Part shown: one piece after another, positions 59,412 to 64,000 of the stretch | Numbering within the stretch: position 1 is the stretch's first letter | How the letters are laid out: each line of letters begins with the position of its first letter | From: DAIDKA01 sp036521075 | GTDB lineage: Bacteria > Pseudomonadota > Gammaproteobacteria > Steroidobacterales > Steroidobacteraceae | Assembly: GCA_036521075.1 (NCBI GenBank) | Contig: DATDIL010000147.1 | Location: forward strand, 1-64,000 | DNA: 64,000 bases | Reading direction: 5' to 3' | The notes under the pieces: generated by a model | Databases searched by the model: none | What the model saw: only the letters and a program-made list of their open reading frames with translations | What the model was told of the DNA's origin: nothing | Position numbers and translations under genes: made by a program

Positions 59412-60857
59412 TTATTTCGCCCTGGAAGAGACATCTTCCCCAGTTGCGACCGACGCATCAAGGGCAATTGCGTGCTGCCGATCCTCGGTGGCCTCCTTTG
59501 GCCGACCGATGCGCGCAGCCGCGAGTGATCTGTTGTACAGGACCACCGGCTGATTCGGGTCGAGCTTCAGACTGGCGGAATAATCGCTGATTGCCGTGAC
59601 ATACTCGCGCAGGTCGAAATGCACGTTGCCCCGCTTGAAATACGCGGTGGCATTTTTCGGATCCAACTCTATGACCCGGCTGTAGTCGACCAGTGTCTGG
59701 GCCGTTGACTTGCGTAGGTAGCTGGCCTGCGCGCGTCCCATCAAAGCCGGCAGGTTCGCCGGTTCGAGCGCCAAAGCCGCATTGAAGTCCGCCAGAGCCG
59801 GCTCCAATTGCTTCATGTGCACGTAGGCGTTACCACGATTGACGTACGCCGCTGCGGCGGGCGCAAGCTCGATGCTGCGACTATAGTCGTGGATAGCCGC
59901 TTGCAGATTCCCCAGTTTCTCCTGCGCCACGCCCCGGTCCAGGAACGCGAGGCTGTCGGAGCCGTCATTGGCAATGACGCGGTCGAAATCCTGGAGCGCA
60001 TCATCAAAACGGGCCAGCGCCAGATACAGAATCGCGCGGCTTCGCAACGCAGGCGACTTCGAGTCGAGTCTGATCGCCGCGCTCAAGTCGGCGATCGCCT
60101 CGTCCGGGTCCTTGTCCTTGAGAAGCCTGCCCAGAGCCGCGACGGCGGGTGCAAATGACGGCTGCAGGCGCACTGCACTGCGATAGTCCTCCAGGGCCCT
60201 GTCGAGTTGTCCACTGCGCTCGTAGGCCGTGCCGCGATTGTAGGCCGCCATGCCGTTGGCGGGATCTGCGCGGATCACTTCCGACAGATCCGCAATGGCC
60301 AGCTGCATCTCAGCGGATGCCAGATACAGCGTCGCCCGATTCGAGTATGCGATCCGATCCTGTGGATCGAGCACAATGGCGCGACTGAAATCTGCGATGG
60401 CCTTGCCGCGCTCTCCGATGGTATGCAGCATGATTCCGCGATTATCGTAAACAGCGGCGTCATTGGGATTAATCTTTAATGCCTGGTCATAATCCTCCAG
60501 GGCGTGCACATAATCGGACTTCGATGCGTAAAAGTACGCCCTGCCCAGCCAGACCTGCTCATAGTTTGAGTCGCTTTTTATCGCTGCGTTGAAATTCTGC
60601 AATGCGGCCTGGTCATCGCCGCTTTCCAACGAGGCCTGACCCAATAACAAATAGATTTTTGCGACTTCGCTCTTTTCCAAGCCACCGCGTTGTATCAAAA
60701 CAGTGCAACTGGAGGTGCGCTTCGCGATCGGCTGACTCCCATCATTGCAAATGGCAAGGTTTTCGCGCGCGAGAAGATAGTCGTTGTAATTGGTCTGCGC
60801 GCATACGGCACCGAACCTTAGCGCGCCCAGCCCAATCAACAATATGAATGTCCTCAC
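59412..60857 (-). CDS. Secreted TPR-repeat protein
   Basis: The 481-residue protein (GTG start) has a signal peptide (MRTFILLIGLGALRFGAVCAQ) and about 11 tetratricopeptide repeats. Clear units include AKIYLLLGQASLESGDDQAAL, EQVWLGRAYFYASKSDYVHALEDYDQALKINPN, AVYDNRGIMLHTIGERGKAIADFSRAIVLDPQ and AYFKRGNVHFDLREYVTAISDYSASLKLDPN. Only two Cys in the N-terminal part (LAICNDG, TSSCTVL) may pair. TPRs bind other proteins; a periplasmic scaffold is inferred. Confidence 0.8.
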   Translation of the reverse strand: MRTFILLIGLGALRFGAVCAQTNYNDYLLARENLAICNDGSQPIAKRTSSCTVLIQRGGLEKSEVAKIYLLLGQASLESGDDQAALQNFNAAIKSDSNYEQVWLGRAYFYASKSDYVHALEDYDQALKINPNDAAVYDNRGIMLHTIGERGKAIADFSRAIVLDPQDRIAYSNRATLYLASAEMQLAIADLSEVIRADPANGMAAYNRGTAYERSGQLDRALEDYRSAVRLQPSFAPAVAALGRLLKDKDPDEAIADLSAAIRLDSKSPALRSRAILYLALARFDDALQDFDRVIANDGSDSLAFLDRGVAQEKLGNLQAAIHDYSRSIELAPAAAAYVNRGNAYVHMKQLEPALADFNAALALEPANLPALMGRAQASYLRKSTAQTLVDYSRVIELDPKNATAYFKRGNVHFDLREYVTAISDYSASLKLDPNQPVVLYNRSLAAARIGRPKEATEDRQHAIALDASVATGEDVSSRAK

Positions 60858-60894
60858 AGGGATACCCGTGAAAAATGCCAGGAGGCCGGCTATC

Positions 60895-61368
60895 TCATGG
60901 CCCCCTCATGAGCCCGCCGTTGGATAGGGTGGGGATTATTGGCTTATCCTGCACGCCCCAAACGAACTTTTCGGCCCTGGCTTGTTCAGCCTGCAACTGC
61001 TCATAGGTGAGGCAGGCCGGATTTCTCGCCACGTGCGAGCCCGTGGCGAGGTCGTTCCGGCAGTACTGCTCCTTGCCATATGCTACGACGCGCCTATAGC
61101 CGCGCAGCGGTCCATGGTCCTCCACTGGCGCTGCAGGCAGGACGTTTTGGGTCGCCGAGGTGTTACTTGGCGATGCAGTCGGCGCAGCTCGCGGTGGCGC
61201 CAATGTAATACGCATCGGTGCGGAGGAAATCTGCAGCGCGCCGGAGGTTACTTGCACTGGCGCCGAACTGGCCTGCACCGCCGCGGGCGAGACTCCCGGA
61301 GCTTGCGCGGCAAACACGACGGATGCCGCTGCACCCACGAGAATCATGAAACAGGTGACCGCTCTCAT
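60895..61368 (-). CDS. Secreted protein with paired cysteines, paralogue of 17501-17926
   Basis: The 157-residue product has a signal peptide (MRAVTCFMILVGAAASVVFAAQ), a long Ala/Ser/Pro linker and a conserved core RGYRRVVAYGKEQYCRNDLATGSHVARNPACLTYEQL with two Cys. The core matches the one at 17501-17926. GGGGGCGGT precedes the ATG. It lacks a lipobox, unlike its paralogue. The gene is 37 bases past the TPR gene's start on the same strand. Function unknown. Confidence 0.7.
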   Translation of the reverse strand: MRAVTCFMILVGAAASVVFAAQAPGVSPAAVQASSAPVQVTSGALQISSAPMRITLAPPRAAPTASPSNTSATQNVLPAAPVEDHGPLRGYRRVVAYGKEQYCRNDLATGSHVARNPACLTYEQLQAEQARAEKFVWGVQDKPIIPTLSNGGLMRGP

Positions 61369-61554
61369 ACCGCCCCCCTCGTTTCAGAAAGTTACACACT
61401 ACCACCATTTAAACTATGGTCCTAATACTGGGAAAACGACGAGTGCACGGCTCGGATCACGGCGAAGTGTTAGCAGTCGCACAGTTTGCAAGGTGGAAAC
61501 TGGGTTCTGACAGGCGAAGCTGCGAGACTTCCGGTTCCGCTAAGGAGAGCGACC

Positions 61555-62127
61555 GTGACACCGCTAGTGGTCTGTACTTTTGTCGTCATGATCATCCTGG
61601 GCTATGCCGTCACGATCTACAACGGCCTGATCCGCGTGCGCAACGGAGTGAAGCTCGCATGGTCGAATATCGACGTGCTGCTGGTCCAGCGCCACGACGA
61701 ATTGCCGAAACTGATCGAAGTCTGCAAGGGTTATATGCAGCATGAGCGGGCGACGCTGGAATGTGTCGCACGCGCGCGCGCCAATGTCGAAGGGGCGCGC
61801 AGCGCCGGCAATATCGTCTCGGTGAGCGCTGCGGAAGGTGCGCTGCGTTCCGGCCTGTCGAGCCTTTACGCTGTTGCAGAGCGATATCCAGACTTGAAAG
61901 CCAACGAACTGTTCAGGACTTTACAGACTCGCATCAGCGCGCTGGAGACGGCGATCGCGGACCGTCGGGAAATATACAACGACGCCGTCAACGCACTGAA
62001 TGTACGTCTCGAATCATTTCCGGATGTGCTGATTGCGCGGCCCTTTGCCTTCGCGGCAGCACCGATGCTCAAATTCAGCGAGGGCCAGACCGGCGATATC
62101 GATCTGAAACCCATCTTCGGCGGCTAG
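61555..62127 (+). CDS. lemA: LemA-family membrane protein
   Basis: From a GTG at 61555 (GGAGAGCGACC upstream) the 190-residue protein has one N-terminal transmembrane helix (PLVVCTFVVMIILGYAVTIYN) and the LemA helical domain: LIRVRNGVKLAWSNIDVLLVQRHDELPKLIEVCKGYM, then ARANVEGARSAG, YPDLKANELFRTLQTRISALETAIADRREIYNDAVNALN and a C-terminal F-rich end. LemA proteins are of unknown role but often sit with membrane-protein quality or TPM-domain genes. The next gene begins 3 bases past its stop. Confidence 0.85.
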   Translation: MTPLVVCTFVVMIILGYAVTIYNGLIRVRNGVKLAWSNIDVLLVQRHDELPKLIEVCKGYMQHERATLECVARARANVEGARSAGNIVSVSAAEGALRSGLSSLYAVAERYPDLKANELFRTLQTRISALETAIADRREIYNDAVNALNVRLESFPDVLIARPFAFAAAPMLKFSEGQTGDIDLKPIFGG

Positions 62128-62129
62128 CA

Positions 62130-63116
62130 ATGGCTCACCCGGCCGCAGGGTATTGGATTTTCGCTGCGCTGTGCGGCGTGCTGGGCTTGCTGGCCCTGCT
62201 TGCCTGCTTCTCGCGGCTGCGCCGCGACCGCTTTATCGCCGACACACCGCTCGTGCGGCTCCGGTCTGCGGCACAAGGCTACGTGCGCGTCGCCGGAATC
62301 GCCGCATCGCCACCGGGTGACACCATGCGCTCGCCGCTGACGAATCGGCCATGCGTGTGGTGGGACTACCGGGTCGAGGCCCGGGAGGAAAATGCCAAAG
62401 GCCAGGCGGTGTATCGCATCATCGAAAAGGCAACGAGCGTTACCCCCTTCGTGCTGAATGACACGGATGCCGAATGCCTGATCGGGCCAGTCGGGGCTGA
62501 AGTGACGGCAACATCCAATGAGCGATGGTCTGGCATGTCACGGCATCCGGGCGGGCCGCCGCAATCTCACGCGATACTCGGCCTGGTCGGACAGGACGAA
62601 TATCGCTTCCACGAACGGCTCATTGCAGCGGGGACGCCGCTGTCAGTGCTGGGCGAACTGCGCTCGCGCACCGAGTTCGGTGCAGTTGATCAGAAGACAC
62701 AAGAGCTTCTCACCCAGTGGAAACGCGACCAGCCCGCGCTGCTGCGTCGGTTCGATCGGAATCACGATGGCCAGATCAGTCCGGAGGAATGGAATACGGT
62801 ACGCGCCGCCGCTCATACCGAGGCCGAGGCGGCCGTGTTGCACTCACCCATCGAGCGCGTCGGCGTGGTCGCTCAGGCTACTCACGGCGAACCCTTCATG
62901 ATCGCTCCGCTTGATGGGGAGCACCTCATTCGCCGCGAAAAACGCCATGCCATCCTGCTTCTGCTCGCCAGCATTCTGGCGGTTGGCCTGGGCCTGTGGG
63001 CGCTTTCCAAGACCCGAAGTTACCAGCCCGACTCCATCCGGAACGGCACCGTGGTCAGCACGGCTTCGATCTGGCGGATCTTGCCATCCTCAATCTTGAA
63101 TACTTCGGCAATGTAG
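62130..63116 (+). CDS. GIDE-like membrane protein with EF-hand
   Basis: The 328-residue protein has helices at residues 8-27 and 274-292. Between them is a domain typical of bacterial GIDE/MULAN-like proteins (TNRPCVWWDYRVEAREE, LNDTDAECLIGPVGAEV) and an inserted EF-hand loop DRNHDGQISPEE (209-220) with every ligand position kept. The loop interrupts the family domain after GTPLSVLGELRSRTEFG. GIDE proteins in eukaryotes are membrane E3 ligases; the bacterial ones lack the RING. The ATG follows the LemA stop directly. The last 32 residues are antisense to the end of the next gene and may be a read-through. Confidence 0.75.
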   Translation: MAHPAAGYWIFAALCGVLGLLALLACFSRLRRDRFIADTPLVRLRSAAQGYVRVAGIAASPPGDTMRSPLTNRPCVWWDYRVEAREENAKGQAVYRIIEKATSVTPFVLNDTDAECLIGPVGAEVTATSNERWSGMSRHPGGPPQSHAILGLVGQDEYRFHERLIAAGTPLSVLGELRSRTEFGAVDQKTQELLTQWKRDQPALLRRFDRNHDGQISPEEWNTVRAAAHTEAEAAVLHSPIERVGVVAQATHGEPFMIAPLDGEHLIRREKRHAILLLLASILAVGLGLWALSKTRSYQPDSIRNGTVVSTASIWRILPSSILNTSAM

Positions 63117-63970
63117 AACGTGATCGGCTGTCGGAAGGTCGGCGCCACGTCCGCCGGCGCGTGATCCAAGGTACGCGAGAACTTGGCGTGCGTGCCGTCG
63201 TGATCGAAATAACCCCAGCCGAATGCCAGGCCCTTGGTCCGGTCCACGATCGAAAAACGTCGTTCGCGGATATTCGTGACGATGACGGAGAAGCCGGTGT
63301 CGAACTGCGACTTGCAGTCCAGCCACTGCATCGAACCCTTCGGGGCATCCGGATTGTTTGCGGTGACGGTGCCGTTCTCGCGCCGCTGGCACTGCGGCGA
63401 GAATGGCACATGGGCACTGCTGTCCTCGTCGGCCATGCCAGTAAAATAGCTGTTGCCGATCCGCGCCAGCTCAGCGCGGCTCAGGCGTCCATCCTTCGCA
63501 ATCGTCTCGCTCATCAACGGATTCGGCTCCGCATTTGCCTTGGCGCCTCCCGGCGGTCCGGCGCCGGGGCCCGCGCTGATGCTGCGATTGATCAAGGTTT
63601 CGATCTGGGAGACTTTGTGGTTTTGCTCCACTTTCAACCGCACCGCGAACCAATTGTTATTGCCGTTCTCACTGATGCGACCCAGCAGTCCTACCTGCCC
63701 GGCCTCATCATCGATCACGTCCAGTCGGTAGGTGGGCATTGCCGAAGCCGTCTGCCACAACCCATCCCCCAGATTCAGCCTAACGCCGTTCTCCGTGTAT
63801 TTTACGTTCTTGGTGACTGATAATTTCGCGGGGTCATGAGTGACCACGGCCTGCAGATAACTGCTCATGACGCCGACAAGGCACTCGCGGTTGCAGCCCT
63901 GCTCGGCAGCAGGCGCGGCCGTTGCGCCCACTACCAACGCGGTCGCAAGTCCGATGGCTAACACTCTCAT
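63020..63970 (-). CDS. Secreted protein, NTF2-like parts
   Basis: The 316-residue product has a signal peptide (MRVLAIGLATALVVGATAAPAAE) and begins the mature part with QGCNRECLVGVMSSYLQAVVTHDPAKL. That pattern (short helix, Ala/Asp-Pro) and later VLTTVPFRMESGW recall SnoaL/NTF2-like exported proteins. A middle segment AKDGRLSRAELARIGNSYFTGM has an EF-hand-like spacing with only two acidic ligands, too degenerate to count. GGGGGGCTGCCC precedes the ATG. Its end overlaps the convergent GIDE-like gene by about 97 bases. Confidence 0.7.
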   Translation of the reverse strand: MRVLAIGLATALVVGATAAPAAEQGCNRECLVGVMSSYLQAVVTHDPAKLSVTKNVKYTENGVRLNLGDGLWQTASAMPTYRLDVIDDEAGQVGLLGRISENGNNNWFAVRLKVEQNHKVSQIETLINRSISAGPGAGPPGGAKANAEPNPLMSETIAKDGRLSRAELARIGNSYFTGMADEDSSAHVPFSPQCQRRENGTVTANNPDAPKGSMQWLDCKSQFDTGFSVIVTNIRERRFSIVDRTKGLAFGWGYFDHDGTHAKFSRTLDHAPADVAPTFRQPITFYIAEVFKIEDGKIRQIEAVLTTVPFRMESGW

Positions 63971-64000
63971 GGGCAGCCCCCTCGTTCGATTTGTGCAGGG

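Noticed and set aside
63540..63590. EF-hand-like segment AKDGRLSRAEL in the last secreted protein
   Set aside because: Only two of the acidic ligands are present, so it cannot be counted as a calcium site.
1..64000. CRISPR array, tRNA or rRNA genes
   Set aside because: No regularly spaced repeats of 25-40 bases, no cloverleaf and no rRNA-like conserved stretch were seen while reading both strands.

Overview
The window is high-GC chromosomal DNA from a Gram-negative proteobacterium. Support comes from two very large TonB-dependent receptors, a complete chaperone-usher fimbrial operon, several lipoprotein and signal-peptide genes, DUF3617, RcnB and ankyrin proteins, and CSS-EAL and hybrid-kinase signalling. 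The receptor type and the scattered catabolic genes (an Ltp2-like thiolase with a DUF35 partner, SDRs, an intradiol dioxygenase) recall Steroidobacter/Nevskia/Xanthomonad-type Gammaproteobacteria. That placement is inference; there is no rRNA or marker gene here to prove it. No tRNA, rRNA, CRISPR array or phage was seen.

Layout. 1-6.9 kb is a scarred accessory zone: the end of a membrane protein, a recombinase-like fragment, an intact vapBC module, a broken second VapC, an MFS transporter and an IS4/IS1634-type insertion sequence whose transposase is frameshifted. Short GGTCCCCCGCTACC-like repeats border these remnants. 6.9-10.9 kb has an SDR, an F420-reductase-like protein, a LysR regulator and a lipoprotein. 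11.1-14.2 kb has a membrane protein/XRE pair with an inverted repeat at its promoter, a degraded vapBC copy and an ankyrin protein. 14.3-17.4 kb has a TetR regulator with a recognisable operator, a secreted protein, and a thiolase/DUF35 pair. 17.5-24.7 kb has small secreted proteins, a decayed stretch, an SDR, two MFS transporters, a methyltransferase and a 51-residue DUF3096 gene. 25-29.3 kb has a TDT-family transporter, a DUF3617 protein and a three-gene aromatic ring-cleavage operon (intradiol dioxygenase, SnoaL-like, FAH-family). 29.6-31.9 kb is a vapB-vapC-chemoreceptor operon with overlapping genes. 31.9-39.7 kb holds two paralogous TonB-dependent receptors flanking an RcnB gene and a beta-propeller remnant. 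40.4-45.6 kb is a chaperone-usher operon (pilin, chaperone, usher, adhesin). 45.8-50.1 kb has a putative one-haem lipoprotein, a metallo-beta-lactamase-fold protein with an inserted EF-hand pair, and a CSS-EAL phosphodiesterase. 50.3-54.7 kb is a 1451-residue hybrid kinase. 54.7-59.3 kb has a GH130-like protein, a two-part glycosyltransferase and a PAP2 protein. 59.4-64 kb has a TPR protein, a small secreted protein, LemA, an EF-hand-bearing GIDE-like membrane protein and a secreted protein.

The most interesting signals are these. Both intact vapB genes have a promoter whose -10 hexamer ends six bases before the ATG, which predicts leaderless mRNAs, and both have repeats sharing the CTACAT hexamer. 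One vapBC is translationally coupled to a chemoreceptor. An EF-hand pair is inserted in a metallo-beta-lactamase fold. A LemA/GIDE-like pair carries an EF-hand. A DUF35 partner has lost its zinc ribbon. Starts were moved from the longest reading frame wherever signal peptides, domain boundaries or ribosome binding sites pointed downstream.
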